Shown piece after piece: positions 1-9,612 of a stretch of DNA of 64,000 nt. Within the stretch, counting starts at the first letter, position 1, and the number at the start of each line of letters is the position of its first letter. Source of the stretch: Paraburkholderia caribensis (lineage in GTDB: Bacteria; Pseudomonadota; Gammaproteobacteria; Burkholderiales; Burkholderiaceae). The position numbers were made by a program, and so were the translations under genes. The notes under the pieces are model-generated. The model saw only the letters and a program-made list of their open reading frames with translations. It was not told the origin of the DNA and made no database searches. The stretch spans positions 2,826,531 to 2,890,530 of the forward strand of contig NZ_CP026102.1 of assembly GCF_002902945.1 (NCBI RefSeq), read 5' to 3'.

Positions 1-207
1 CGCGTCCTCGAAACCAAAGCGCTCGAGCGCGCCCGACTCGACGACGGCGAGCGCCTGCGCCGGCTTCGCTGCCGATCTGACCAGCGTGACGCGCGACGGG
101 TCGCCACACGAATACAGCAGCGCTCCGTCCGTATCGACGACAGCCACATGCGCGATATGCGTGTTCTCGACGACATCGCCGCGATAGACGGTTGCAGCAA
201 CGGACAT
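1..207 (-). CDS. L-asparaginase II, N-terminal part (cut by window edge)
   Basis: The first 69 codons are present on the minus strand. The ATG at 205-207 follows a good ribosome site (AAGGAGA, read on the minus strand). The visible protein contains a conserved N-terminal block, RSAAKPAQALAVVESG, typical of the Rhizobium-type asparaginase II family (Asparaginase_II), which hydrolyses asparagine to aspartate and ammonia in the cytoplasm. The rest of the gene lies left of base 1, so integrity cannot be judged. Family assignment rests on this N-terminal signature only. Confidence 0.8.
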   Translation of the reverse strand, partial: MSVAATVYRGDVVENTHIAHVAVVDTDGALLYSCGDPSRVTLVRSAAKPAQALAVVESGALERFGFEDA

Positions 208-388
208 CCCGGTCTCCTTTTGTGTTCGGTTCGCTCTGCCGGAACGGCAGAGCGTGCCGCCGGATTCTACAACCCTGCCAGGCGCGATACGTGCGTGTCG
301 GGTACATTGGAATCACCCGACAGGGTTCATCCGAATCAGGCCGCGCAAGCGGAATCGATCGTAAAGCTATTACGACAGGAGAAAAGAA

Positions 389-700
389 ATGCACATCACC
401 AGGAAACTGATCGTCCTCCTCGCCTCGGCCTCGCTGGGCATCGGCGCGGCAGCGCCGGCATTCGCACAAAACGACGCGTCGACGGACACGGGCGCGGCGG
501 GCGTGGCCGCCTCCGCCGCGAAGCCGACCAAGCAACAGAAAAAGCAGGCCCGCAAGGAAGCCCGCGCGAAGAAGAACGCCGAACTGAAGAAGCTGGAAGA
601 CGCGGGCTACCAGCCTGGCCGCGCGAACGACTCGAACTACCCGCAAGATTTGCAAGACGCGCAGAAAAAGGCAGGCATTGGCCAAGGCGCGAGCCAATAA
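389..700 (+). CDS. Small secreted DUF4148-type protein
   Basis: A 103-residue protein with a clear Sec signal peptide (hydrophobic run to APAFA, cleavage near residue 26). A lysine/alanine-rich middle (about 47-70) follows, then the motif KLEDAGYQPGRANDSNYPQD, which matches the DUF4148 family common in Burkholderia. That family has no established biochemical role; it is small, periplasmic and often present in many copies. An AGGAGAAAAG ribosome site precedes the ATG. It is transcribed alone, with a hairpin just downstream. Confidence 0.8.
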   Translation: MHITRKLIVLLASASLGIGAAAPAFAQNDASTDTGAAGVAASAAKPTKQQKKQARKEARAKKNAELKKLEDAGYQPGRANDSNYPQDLQDAQKKAGIGQGASQ

Positions 701-718
701 ACATCGTTCGATTCAGTC

Positions 719-748
719 GGCCGCGCGCGGCGTTTTCCGCACGCGGCC
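719..748 (+). terminator. Strong GC hairpin after the DUF4148 gene
   Basis: Arms 719-730 and 737-748 pair with one mismatch around a 6-base CGTTTT loop. The hairpin lies 19 bases after the stop codon at 700. The T tract behind it is weak, so intrinsic termination is probable but not certain. Confidence 0.5.
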
Positions 749-990
749 GCGCCGGTTTTCGGGGTGTCGATAGTCGATGGTCGCGGTTCTTCCCTTCTCG
801 CCAGTCCTCCCTAAGCGCTCACTTTCTGTCCGGCTGCCGCAATTTCAGCGGCTATTCCACGACGCCTGACGCTATGTGATACTTTCCAACGCTTGTCCAC
901 ACAACGAATTGCATCGCTGCAATGCGGGCATTGTTGTGCAGTCGCACATCCGGCTACAACTAAAGACGCCAACGTTTTTTCCAGTCAAAA

Positions 991-3900
991 ATGCCGAATT
1001 CATCACACGCGCCAAGCGGCACTGCAGAAAAATTGACCGCTATCACCGCTGTCGATCAGATTAGTTTCCGCCGCATCATTCGCCGCAATATCGCGCTGCC
1101 GCTTGCGCTCGGCGTCGTTACGATAGCGCTGTTCGTCGCGCTGATCGCCTATCTCGTCAATACGATGAGCTGGGTCGAGCATTCGGAGCGTGTAATCGGC
1201 AACGCGAATGAAATGCTGCGGCTTGCCGTCGACCGCGAGTCCGCATTGCGCGGCTTCCTGATCACGGGCGACGAGACTTTCCTTGCGCCCTATCAGCTGG
1301 GCCAGCCGCGTTTCGAAACAGAGCTCGACACGCTGATGCAGTTGACGGCCGACAATCCGTCCCAGGTCGAACAGCTCAAACGGATTCGCGGCGTGCAGCA
1401 GCGCTGGGACCAGTTTGCGCAGGACATGATCGATCTGCGCAGGCGTAACCTCGACTACACCGACCAGGTGAAGAGCGGACGCGGAAAGATCGAGTTCGAC
1501 GAAACGCGGCGGCTATTCGGGCAGTTTCTTTCCGTCGAGGAAGCGCTGCGTCAACAGCGCTCCAGCGACACGCGCAGCGTCACCTCCATTCTGGTGGGCA
1601 TCTTTCTGCTTTTCAGCCTGTCGATCAGCGGCTTCATCGCCTATCGCGGGCGGCGCGATCTGATGAATCTGTCCGAGTCGTACGACAGCGTGCTGGCGCG
1701 CCAGGCCGAGCACACAGAAGTTTTGCAGCAACAGGTATGGCTGCGCTCCGGGCAGCGCCTGCTCGCGGAGAAAATCATCGGCCAGTCGAGTTCGCCGCTC
1801 GTCGGCCGCGCGATACTCGACTTTCTCGCCGAATATCTCGATGTCGCTGTCGCCGCCATCTATATACGCGACCGCGCGACCAGCAGCCTCAAACGCATCG
1901 CCACCTACGGCTTCAGCCAGGAAAGCGAACAGGCGGCGCGCACGTTCCGCGAAGCCGAAAGCCTGATCGGCCAGGCCGCCGTGTCGCGCCGCACGCTTGT
2001 CTTGCACGACGTCCCCGACGATTACGTGAAAGTCGTCTCGGGCACGGGCATGAGCCCGCCGCGCAATCTCGTCGTGCTGCCTATCGAAAATGACGGCATC
2101 GTGAACGGCGTTGTCGAGCTCGGCTTCATGCGCAACATCACGCCGCGCGATCACGAGTTCCTGCAACTGATCGCGAACAGCATGGGCGACGCCATCGAGG
2201 CCGCGCTGTATCGCGAGCGCCTGCAGGATGCGCTCGCCGAAACGCAGCAGTTGAATGAAGAACTCCAGGTGCAGCAGGAAGAGTTGCGCGTGTCGAACGA
2301 AGGGCTCGAAGAACGCGGGCGTGCGCTGGTCGAATCGCAATCGCAGCTCGAAGCGCAGCAGGCGGAACTCGAGCAGACCAATGTGCAGCTCGAAGACTAC
2401 GCGAAGCGCCTGGAGCGCCAGAAGGCCGATCTGCTCGAAGCGCAGGACGAGCTCGCCGCGAACGCCGCGCGGCTGGAGCAGTCGAGCCGTTACAAGTCCG
2501 AGTTCCTTGCGAACATGTCGCACGAATTGCGCACGCCGCTGAACAGTTCGTTGATCCTCGCGCGGTTGTTGCAGGAGAACCGCACGGGCAACCTGTCGGA
2601 AGAACAGGTGCGCTACGCGGAGACCATTCATGCGTCGAACAGCGATCTGCTGGTGCTGATCAACGACATTCTCGATCTGTCGAAAGTGGAAGCCGGACAG
2701 ATCACGATCGACAGCGAACCGGTGCCCGTCGACTCGATGCTGCAATCGCTGCGCGAAATGTTCGAGCCGATGGCGGCTGCGAAGCATTTGCAGTTTTCGG
2801 TCGAACGTGCGCCCGGGGTGCCCGAAACGGTCGTCACCGACGGCCAGCGTGTCGCGCAGATCCTGCGCAATCTGCTGTCGAACGCGCTCAAGTTCACCGA
2901 GCACGGCGGAGTCGCGCTGACGGTCGCCGCCGGCGACGCGGACACGCTGCGCTTCGACGTGCGCGACACGGGCATCGGCATCGCCGCCGACAAGCTCGAA
3001 CTGATCTTCGAAGCCTTCCAGCAGGCAGACGGCTCGACGAGCCGCCACTATGGCGGCAGCGGCCTCGGCCTGTCGATCTCGCGCGAATTCGCGCGGCTGC
3101 TGGGCGGCCGCGTGAGTGTCGCGAGCGAGCCAGGCAAGGGCAGCGTGTTCACGCTATGGCTGCCGCTGCAAGGCCCGGCCGATGCGCGGGCCCACGCGAC
3201 GCAAGCGAGCGAGCCGCTCGTGCGGCCCGTGCGCAGCCAGCCCGCGCCGTCGCCAGTGACCCACGCCGCGTACGCGTCTGCGTCTGCGTCTGCGTCCCGG
3301 CCCGTGCCTGCGCCCGCGCAAACGGGCAACGGGCAGCAGACCATCGGCGACGACCGCGACAACCTGCGCCACGAAAACCGCCTGATTCTAGCGATCGAAG
3401 ACGATCTCGTCTTTGCCGAAATCCTGCGCGATCTCACGCATGAGCTCGAATTCGATTTCGTCCATGCCACCGACGCGACGACGGGCCTCACGCTGGTGCG
3501 CGACATGCAGCCGACGGCCGTTCTGCTCGACGTCGGCCTGCCCGACCGCTCGGGGCTGACGGTGCTCGAATGGCTGAAGAACGATCCCGCCACGCGTCAC
3601 ATCCCGATCCACATCGTCTCCGCCACCGATCACGCCGAAAAGGCGCTACATCTGGGCGCCGTCGGCTATACGCTCAAGCCCACGGCGCGCACCACGCTCG
3701 AAGCCGCGATCCGGCGGCTCGAGTCGCGCCTGCAGCAGCGCATGAAGCGCGTGCTGGTGATCGAGGACGATGCGGCGATGCGCGAGAGCATCCGCGCGCT
3801 GCTGCAAAGCGACACTACCGAAATCGTCGCCGTCGCGACCCTCGCGGGCGCGCTGGAGCAACTGTCCACAACGCTGTTCGATTGCGTCGTGACCGACCTC

Positions 3901-4551
3901 GCGCTGCCCGACGGCACCGGCTACGATCTGCTCGAACAGCTGGCCGCCGACGTCACGCATCAGGCCATGCCCGTCATCGTCTATACGGGCCGCATGCTGT
4001 CGGGCGACGAGGAGCACCGGCTGCGCCGCTACTCGAAATCGATCATCATCAAGGGCGCGAAGTCGCCGGAGCGTCTGCTCGACGAGGTGACGCTGTTCCT
4101 GCACAGCGTCGAGTCGTCGCTCGCGCCCGAGCAGCAGCGCATGCTGCGCACCGTGCGCCAGCGCGACAACCAGTTCGAAGGACGCACCATCCTGCTAGCG
4201 GAAGACGACGTGCGCAATATCTTCGCGCTGTCGCACGTGCTGGAGCCGCTCGGCGCGAAGCTCGAAATCGCGCGCAATGGGCGCGAGGCGCTCGAAGCGC
4301 TGAACGGCGGACGCGAAGTCGACCTCGTGCTGATGGACATCATGATGCCGGAGATGGACGGCCTGACGGCGATCGCGCACATCCGCCGCGACCCGCGCTT
4401 CGCGCAACTGCCCATCGTCGCGCTGACGGCGAAAGCGATGGCGCAAGACCGCATGCGCTGCCTCGAAGCGGGCGCCGACGACTACATCTCGAAGCCCATC
4501 GACGTCGACAAGCTGATCTCGCTGTGCCGCGTCTGGCTGCGGCAGCGCTAG
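991..4551 (+). CDS. Hybrid sensor histidine kinase with CHASE3, GAF and three receiver domains
   Basis: An 1186-residue inner-membrane sensor. A first membrane helix at about 35-57 is followed by a periplasmic CHASE3-like segment (motif RESALRGFLITGDE) and a second helix at about 190-210. Next come a GAF-like domain (about 265-410) and a long glutamine-rich coiled coil (about 415-505). The HisKA domain has its phospho-acceptor at H511 in NMSHELRTPL, followed by an HATPase domain (N box, DTGIGI, GGSGLGL). Three tandem receivers follow, with acceptor aspartates near D847, D969 and D1116. A proline/alanine linker with an ASASAS repeat joins the kinase to the receivers. It begins an apparent operon with CheR, CheB and a receiver-kinase, pointing to a chemosensory-like phosphorelay; input signal and output are unknown. 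Confidence 0.9.
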   Translation: MPNSSHAPSGTAEKLTAITAVDQISFRRIIRRNIALPLALGVVTIALFVALIAYLVNTMSWVEHSERVIGNANEMLRLAVDRESALRGFLITGDETFLAPYQLGQPRFETELDTLMQLTADNPSQVEQLKRIRGVQQRWDQFAQDMIDLRRRNLDYTDQVKSGRGKIEFDETRRLFGQFLSVEEALRQQRSSDTRSVTSILVGIFLLFSLSISGFIAYRGRRDLMNLSESYDSVLARQAEHTEVLQQQVWLRSGQRLLAEKIIGQSSSPLVGRAILDFLAEYLDVAVAAIYIRDRATSSLKRIATYGFSQESEQAARTFREAESLIGQAAVSRRTLVLHDVPDDYVKVVSGTGMSPPRNLVVLPIENDGIVNGVVELGFMRNITPRDHEFLQLIANSMGDAIEAALYRERLQDALAETQQLNEELQVQQEELRVSNEGLEERGRALVESQSQLEAQQAELEQTNVQLEDYAKRLERQKADLLEAQDELAANAARLEQSSRYKSEFLANMSHELRTPLNSSLILARLLQENRTGNLSEEQVRYAETIHASNSDLLVLINDILDLSKVEAGQITIDSEPVPVDSMLQSLREMFEPMAAAKHLQFSVERAPGVPETVVTDGQRVAQILRNLLSNALKFTEHGGVALTVAAGDADTLRFDVRDTGIGIAADKLELIFEAFQQADGSTSRHYGGSGLGLSISREFARLLGGRVSVASEPGKGSVFTLWLPLQGPADARAHATQASEPLVRPVRSQPAPSPVTHAAYASASASASRPVPAPAQTGNGQQTIGDDRDNLRHENRLILAIEDDLVFAEILRDLTHELEFDFVHATDATTGLTLVRDMQPTAVLLDVGLPDRSGLTVLEWLKNDPATRHIPIHIVSATDHAEKALHLGAVGYTLKPTARTTLEAAIRRLESRLQQRMKRVLVIEDDAAMRESIRALLQSDTTEIVAVATLAGALEQLSTTLFDCVVTDLALPDGTGYDLLEQLAADVTHQAMPVIVYTGRMLSGDEEHRLRRYSKSIIIKGAKSPERLLDEVTLFLHSVESSLAPEQQRMLRTVRQRDNQFEGRTILLAEDDVRNIFALSHVLEPLGAKLEIARNGREALEALNGGREVDLVLMDIMMPEMDGLTAIAHIRRDPRFAQLPIVALTAKAMAQDRMRCLEAGADDYISKPIDVDKLISLCRVWLRQR

Positions 4552-4570
4552 GCGCAAGGAACCGTCAGCC

Positions 4571-5419
4571 ATGAGCCGCATCTCGTACGACGATTCACCG
4601 CAACGCATGCACGATTTCAACATCGAGTTGAAGCTGTTGCTGGAAGCGATCTATCTGAAGTACCAGCACGACTTCCGCCGCTACTCGATGTCCTCGCTGC
4701 GGCGGCGTCTTATGCAGGCGCTCGACGAGTTCGGCGTGAGCTCGCTGTCGCAGTTGCAGGACAGGATCATGCGCAACGAGGCGGACTTCGTGCGGCTCTT
4801 TCACTACCTGACGGTGCAGGTCAGCGACATGTTCCGCGACCCGGACTACTTTCTCGCGCTGCGCAACCACGTGCTGCCCGTGCTGCAAACGTATCCGTCG
4901 ATCAAGGTGTGGGTGGCCGGCTGCAGCACGGGCGAGGAACTGTGGTCGTTGAAAATCCTGTTCGACGAAGCAGGTCTCACCGAGCGCACGCTCTTCTACG
5001 CAACCGACATCAATCCCGACGCGCTGGCGCGGGCCGAAGCGGGTATTTACGCGCTCGACCGGATCGCGGGCTTCACCCGCAACTATCTGGCCGCGGGCGG
5101 CAAGCGCTCGCTCGCCGATTACTATCACGCGGCGTATAGCGGCGCGCGTTTCTCCGGCTCGCTGAAAGAGCGCGTGGTGTTCGCGGACCACAGCCTGTCG
5201 ACCGATGAAGTGTTTCTCGAAGCGCATCTCGTATCGTGCCGCAATGTTCTGATCTATTTTGATCGCGGCCTGCAGGACCGCGCGCTGGGGCTGTTCAAGG
5301 ACACGCTGGTGCGGCGCGGCTTTCTCGGACTCGGCAGCAAGGAAAGCCTGCGTTTTTCGACGCAGTACGATGCATTTGAAGAATTTCGCGAGCGCGAGCG
5401 CATCTATCAGAAGCGTTAG
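4571..5419 (+). CDS. CheR-type protein-glutamate O-methyltransferase
   Basis: A 282-residue protein with the SAM-binding motif VAGCSTGEELWSL (about residues 113-125) and the typical CheR C-terminal block with CRNVLIYFD. CheR enzymes transfer methyl groups from SAM to glutamates of chemoreceptors. No chemoreceptor, CheA or CheW gene is visible here, so the substrate may be the neighbouring sensor kinase or a distant receptor. It starts 19 bases after the kinase stop codon and is followed by a CheB gene, so the three look co-transcribed. Confidence 0.9.
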   Translation: MSRISYDDSPQRMHDFNIELKLLLEAIYLKYQHDFRRYSMSSLRRRLMQALDEFGVSSLSQLQDRIMRNEADFVRLFHYLTVQVSDMFRDPDYFLALRNHVLPVLQTYPSIKVWVAGCSTGEELWSLKILFDEAGLTERTLFYATDINPDALARAEAGIYALDRIAGFTRNYLAAGGKRSLADYYHAAYSGARFSGSLKERVVFADHSLSTDEVFLEAHLVSCRNVLIYFDRGLQDRALGLFKDTLVRRGFLGLGSKESLRFSTQYDAFEEFRERERIYQKR

Positions 5420-5460
5420 ACTGCCCGCGCACTCCCATATCGAACGAACGATCAACGCGT

Positions 5461-6096
5461 ATGAACACACTTCGCCGACCTTCTCCGCCGGGCGCAGCCG
5501 CGCCAGTGGAAACGCGTGCGTTCGAGGCGGTCGCGATCGGCGCGTCGGCGGGCGGCATCGACGCATTGAGCGTGTTGTTGCCCGCGCTGCCGGCATCGTT
5601 CAGGCTCGCCGTGCTGATCGTCTCGCACCTGCCCGCCGATTCGCCGAGCCTTCTGGCCGAGACGCTCGGCTATCGCTGCGCGCTGCCCGTCGTCGAGCCG
5701 GATGCAGGCGAGCCGCTCCTGCCGGGCCGCGTGCATCTCGCGCCGCCCGGCTATCACATGCTGATCGACGACGACCGCACGGTCGCGCTGTCGATCGATT
5801 CGACGGTGCGCTATTCGCGGCCGTCCATCGACGTGCTGTTCGAATCCGCCGCGCACGTGTACGGCGAGCGGCTGGTCGGCATCCTGCTGTCCGGCGCGAA
5901 CGACGACGGCGCGCACGGCCTCGAAGTGATCCGCGCAATGGGCGGCATTGCGTGGGTGCAGGACCCGCAAACCGCGGTCTCGCCGACGATGCCACGTGCG
6001 GCCATCGCGCGCGGCGCCGTCGACGAAGTGCTTTCTCCAACCCTGATGGCCCGGCGGCTCGCCGGTTTGCCGGCTCACACTAGAACGATGACATGA
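5461..6096 (+). CDS. CheB-type methylesterase domain protein without receiver domain
   Basis: A 211-residue protein that is only the CheB catalytic domain. Nucleophile S29 lies in GASAGG, the histidine is H56 in VSHLPAD, and the acidic residue is about D149 in SGANDDGAHG. The receiver domain normally fused to CheB is absent, so activity is unlikely to be controlled by phosphorylation of the protein itself. It pairs with the preceding CheR as the demethylation half of a cycle. The stop overlaps the next start as ATGA, indicating translational coupling. Confidence 0.9.
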   Translation: MNTLRRPSPPGAAAPVETRAFEAVAIGASAGGIDALSVLLPALPASFRLAVLIVSHLPADSPSLLAETLGYRCALPVVEPDAGEPLLPGRVHLAPPGYHMLIDDDRTVALSIDSTVRYSRPSIDVLFESAAHVYGERLVGILLSGANDDGAHGLEVIRAMGGIAWVQDPQTAVSPTMPRAAIARGAVDEVLSPTLMARRLAGLPAHTRTMT

Positions 6097-7205
6097 GGAA
6101 CTCAACCGTCAACATTCTGATCGTCGACGATATCGCGCATAACATCACGGCGCTCGAAGCACTGCTGGCACGCCCGGGGATCGAGCTGCTGGTCGCGAAC
6201 TCGGGCACGGCCGCGCTCGACCTGCTGCTCAAGCATGAAGCCGCGCTCGCGATCCTCGACGTCAACATGCCCGGCATGAACGGCTTCGAGCTCGCGTCGC
6301 TGATGCGCGGCAGCCCGCGCACGTCGCACGTGCCGATCATCTTTCTGACGGCCACGACGGAAGACGCGTCGCGCACGTTTCGCGGCTACGAAGCGGGCGC
6401 CGTCGATTTCCTGCACAAGCCGTTCGACCCGCGCATCCTGCAATCGAAGGTCGATGTGTTCGTGCAGCTTGAGCAGCACAAGCGGCAACTCGCCGATCAG
6501 CTGCTGACCACGCGCCAGCTGCTCGAAGCGAACGAGATGTTGATGGCCGTGCTCGGCCACGATCTGCGCACGCCGCTCGGCACGGTGCTCGCGTCGGCGG
6601 AATATCTGGTGCGCAACGCCTCCGACGAGCAATCGGCGACCGTCGCCAACCGCATCAGGAACAGCACGATGCGCATGTCGCGGATGGTGCATCAGCTGCT
6701 CAATCTCGCGCGCCTGCAAGGCGGCCGCATGCAATTGCAGCCGCGTGCAAGCGATCTGGCGGCGCTGTGTCGCGGCGTGATCGAAGAGTTCGCGACGCAC
6801 GAGCGCGCCGGACAGATCGTGTTGACTTCGCGCGGCAATACGACAGGCACGTGGGACACGGACCTGCTGTGGCAGGCCATTTCGAATCTGATCAGCAACG
6901 CGTTGCATCACGGCGAGCACGACAGCCCGATCACCGTCGATCTCGATGCCGACGAGCCGAACCGGCTCCGCCTGACCGTCGGCAATCGCGGCGCAATTGC
7001 GCCCGCGATGCTGCCGCATCTGTTCGAGGCCTTCGGCTCGAACGGCGCGGGCGAGCGCTCGCGCGAAGGGCTCGGCCTCGGGCTGCACATCGTGCACAAG
7101 ATCGTGCACATGCATGGCGGCAAGGTGACGGGTAAATCGGACGAGATCATCGGCACCGTCTTTACGGTCGAACTGCCGCGCACCGCGCAAAGCTGGGTGC
7201 CCTGA
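6093..7205 (+). CDS. Receiver-histidine kinase (REC-HisKA-HATPase)
   Basis: A 370-residue soluble protein. The N-terminal receiver has acceptor D56 in ILDVNMPGMNGFE. A short helix leads to HisKA with H156 in GHDLRTPLGTVL, and then an HATPase domain (N box ISNLISNALHH, G box GLGLGLHIV). No membrane segment is present, so this is probably a cytoplasmic kinase driven by phosphotransfer from a partner such as the upstream hybrid kinase. Its ATG overlaps the cheB stop. It is the last gene of the operon. Confidence 0.9.
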   Translation: MRNSTVNILIVDDIAHNITALEALLARPGIELLVANSGTAALDLLLKHEAALAILDVNMPGMNGFELASLMRGSPRTSHVPIIFLTATTEDASRTFRGYEAGAVDFLHKPFDPRILQSKVDVFVQLEQHKRQLADQLLTTRQLLEANEMLMAVLGHDLRTPLGTVLASAEYLVRNASDEQSATVANRIRNSTMRMSRMVHQLLNLARLQGGRMQLQPRASDLAALCRGVIEEFATHERAGQIVLTSRGNTTGTWDTDLLWQAISNLISNALHHGEHDSPITVDLDADEPNRLRLTVGNRGAIAPAMLPHLFEAFGSNGAGERSREGLGLGLHIVHKIVHMHGGKVTGKSDEIIGTVFTVELPRTAQSWVP

Positions 7206-7413
7206 CACGGCGTGACGGCCACAGGCCGCGCGCCTGAAATACTTTGTAAGAGATGCGCCAGCGGCGCCCGCGCCTTGTGCGGCATGGGCAAGCGTCCGCG
7301 CCCCGTTTCGCGCGCCGCCCGGCGCGTGCGGCTGTCAGCCGATGTAATAACGGCTTGCCAGCAAACCGCACTACAATGCTTGCCGTCCGATGCCCGTTGT
7401 TCGCTTCTTCATC

Positions 7414-8250
7414 ATGTCCAGCCGCCTTTCCCGTATTGCTCTCGCGTTCACCCTGCCCGTGCTTGCCGCGCTCGGCGCGTGCTCGACGCCGCCCAAGGCG
7501 AAGCTGCAGGAAGACTTCGTCAGCAGCGGCGCGAGCCCGTACACGCGCACGTTTCAGGTGACGAGCACGGAGGCCTGCGAAGGCGCGCGCCGCGCGCTGT
7601 TGAGCCAGGGCTACATGACGACGCTGGTGCGCCCCGATACCGTCGACGCCAGCAAGAACTTCCAGCCCGCCAGCGATTCGCACTTCACCGTCGAATTCCA
7701 TATCGTCTGCACGGCGGGCGACGATGCGACCAACAGCAGCATCGTCTATGCAAACGCGGTGCAGAGCGGCTACGCGCTCAAGAAAAGCGATACGTCGGCG
7801 AGTGTCGGGCTGAGCGTGCTCGGCTCGCTGTCGCTGCCGATCCGCCAGAACAGCGACGCGATGGTGAAGATTTCCAGCGAAACCATCCAGTCGGGCAAGT
7901 TCTACGACGGCTTCTTCAATCTGATCAGCCACTATCTGGCGAATGTGGTGCGCAGCGTGCCCGTGCCCAGCAATACCGTCGACGCGACGCCGCTGCCGGT
8001 GCCCGCGCCCGCACCGGCGCTGGTCGTGACGCCGATGTCGTCCACGCCGGGCGGCAATGCGGCGCCTGTCATCATGCCCGCGCCTTCGAAGGAACAGACC
8101 GCGCCGCTTGCAGCGGCAGCGGCGCCCGTTGCTTCGGCAACGCCCGTCTCCGCGACGGCGCACGCGCACGAAGCGGCCGCCGCTTCACCTGACAGTACGC
8201 CTGCGTTCATTGAATCGCCGGCTTCGGATGCGGCGGCTTTGGCGCAGTGA
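7414..8250 (+). CDS. DUF2242-type lipoprotein
   Basis: A probable outer-membrane lipoprotein. I prefer the ATG at 7414 because it places the signal peptide directly at the start, with lipobox LGAC just ahead of the mature cysteine. An ATG at 7390 is also in frame. The central region (STEACEGARRALLSQGY and following) resembles DUF2242, a family of unknown function in beta-proteobacteria. The last 90 or so residues are low-complexity Pro/Ala. It is transcribed alone. Confidence 0.75.
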   Translation: MSSRLSRIALAFTLPVLAALGACSTPPKAKLQEDFVSSGASPYTRTFQVTSTEACEGARRALLSQGYMTTLVRPDTVDASKNFQPASDSHFTVEFHIVCTAGDDATNSSIVYANAVQSGYALKKSDTSASVGLSVLGSLSLPIRQNSDAMVKISSETIQSGKFYDGFFNLISHYLANVVRSVPVPSNTVDATPLPVPAPAPALVVTPMSSTPGGNAAPVIMPAPSKEQTAPLAAAAAPVASATPVSATAHAHEAAAASPDSTPAFIESPASDAAALAQ

Positions 8251-8720
8251 AGTCCCCACTTCGTGTGGTCGGGTGATCGGAACCTGTGTCCCGCTGGTCG
8301 CCCCGAGGCGATTGCGCGCTTGGTCGACTCAAATCATGAGTCGATATTCACTTGCCCTGCGAACTGAATTGCCGCCTGCTGGCGCTCGCTTCTCTCCAGC
8401 TTGACCGGCGACCTGTCATTCACCCGGCGATTTTTATTTTCCGCCCCACACTCAAGATTCCAGCCATTTTGCCGACCGCGAACGATTATCTGTTTTAAAT
8501 CATCGATCGGTAAAAATGGGCTGAGTAAGAGCGACCGAAGCATCGATATAAATCAAACAATCGAAAATATTTTCCTGATTCGGCTTTGCCCACACTTCAG
8601 CACAGCGTCGACCGAGCCGTTACTACCTTCACGGAATTAACAAAACGGTACGCAATTTTCAGGCAGCGAAACCTGCCGGTTCATTGGTGTGCCGCATGTG
8701 CCAAAAATTGGAGAAGGTCC
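8251..8720. other. 470-bp intergenic leader of motAB
   Basis: No convincing gene. The right half (about 8410-8600) is clearly more AT-rich than its surroundings, which fits a promoter region for motAB. I could not identify a clean sigma-28 or FlhDC site by eye. Short open frames here lack ribosome sites and family signatures. Confidence 0.5.
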
Positions 8721-9590
8721 ATGTTTGTCGCTATTGGTTGGGTGCTGGTTCTCGGCTCTGTGATCGGGAGCTTCGTGGGAGTGGGCGGCCATTTGCCCGC
8801 GCTGGTTCAGCCGTTCGAACTGCTGTGCATTTTCGGCGCGGCAATGGGCGCGTTCGTCGTCAGCAATCCCGTTTCGGTATTGAAGAAAACCCTCAAGGCT
8901 TTGCCCGGATGCTTCAAGGGCGGCAGTTATTCGAAACAGGTTTATCTCGAGCTGATTGCATTGCTTTATGAGCTGCTTCAGAAAGCGCGTAAGGAAGGCA
9001 TGATGGCGCTCGAAGCCGACGTGAATGCGCCTGAGGAAAGTGCGCTTTTCCAGAAGTATTCGCACGTTTTGAAAGACCATCATCTGCTTGATTTCATCGT
9101 CGATTATCTGCGGATGATGGCGACGGGCAACGTCAACGTGCACGAGATGCAGGACCTGATGGACGAAGAGCTGGCCACGCATCACGCCGAATCGTCGGTG
9201 GCCGCGAACGCGATCCAGAAGATGGCTGACGGTCTGCCCGCGTTCGGCATCGTCGCGGCCGTGATGGGCGTCGTGCACACGATGGGCTCGGTCGGCGCGC
9301 CGCCCGCCGTGCTTGGCGAGATGATCGCGGGCGCGCTGGTCGGCACGTTCCTCGGCATTCTGCTCGCTTATGGCTTCATCGGCCCTGTCGCCGATCTGCT
9401 CAATGCGAAGGGCCGCGCGGAAGCGAAGCCGTATCAGTGCGTGAAGGCCGTGCTGCTCGCGTCGCTGTCCGGCTACGCGCCGCCCGTCGCCGTCGAATTC
9501 GGCCGCAAGGTGCTGTTCACGGCCGACCGTCCGAGCTTCCAGGAGCTCGACGACGCCGTGCGCGCCACCAAGATGCCGAAGTCGGCCTGA
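8721..9590 (+). CDS. motA: Flagellar motor stator protein MotA
   Basis: A 289-residue inner-membrane protein. The ATG at 8721 follows GGAGAAGG, and a longer open frame upstream has no family support. MotA signatures are visible: N-terminal helix pair (MFVAIGWVLVLGSVIGSF and the next), a charged cytoplasmic loop (KARKEGMMALEADV), and the C-terminal helix pair with GLPAFGIVAAVMGVVHTM. With MotB it forms the proton channel that drives flagellar rotation. Length is normal for the family. It is followed by motB after 22 bases. Confidence 0.93.
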   Translation: MFVAIGWVLVLGSVIGSFVGVGGHLPALVQPFELLCIFGAAMGAFVVSNPVSVLKKTLKALPGCFKGGSYSKQVYLELIALLYELLQKARKEGMMALEADVNAPEESALFQKYSHVLKDHHLLDFIVDYLRMMATGNVNVHEMQDLMDEELATHHAESSVAANAIQKMADGLPAFGIVAAVMGVVHTMGSVGAPPAVLGEMIAGALVGTFLGILLAYGFIGPVADLLNAKGRAEAKPYQCVKAVLLASLSGYAPPVAVEFGRKVLFTADRPSFQELDDAVRATKMPKSA

Positions 9591-9612
9591 CGCGGGCTGG
9601 AAGGAGACTGTC

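Noticed and set aside
1513..3048. Long open frame on the minus strand opposite the hybrid kinase
   Set aside because: A shadow of the high-GC kinase gene: no ribosome site and composition biased by the opposite strand codons.
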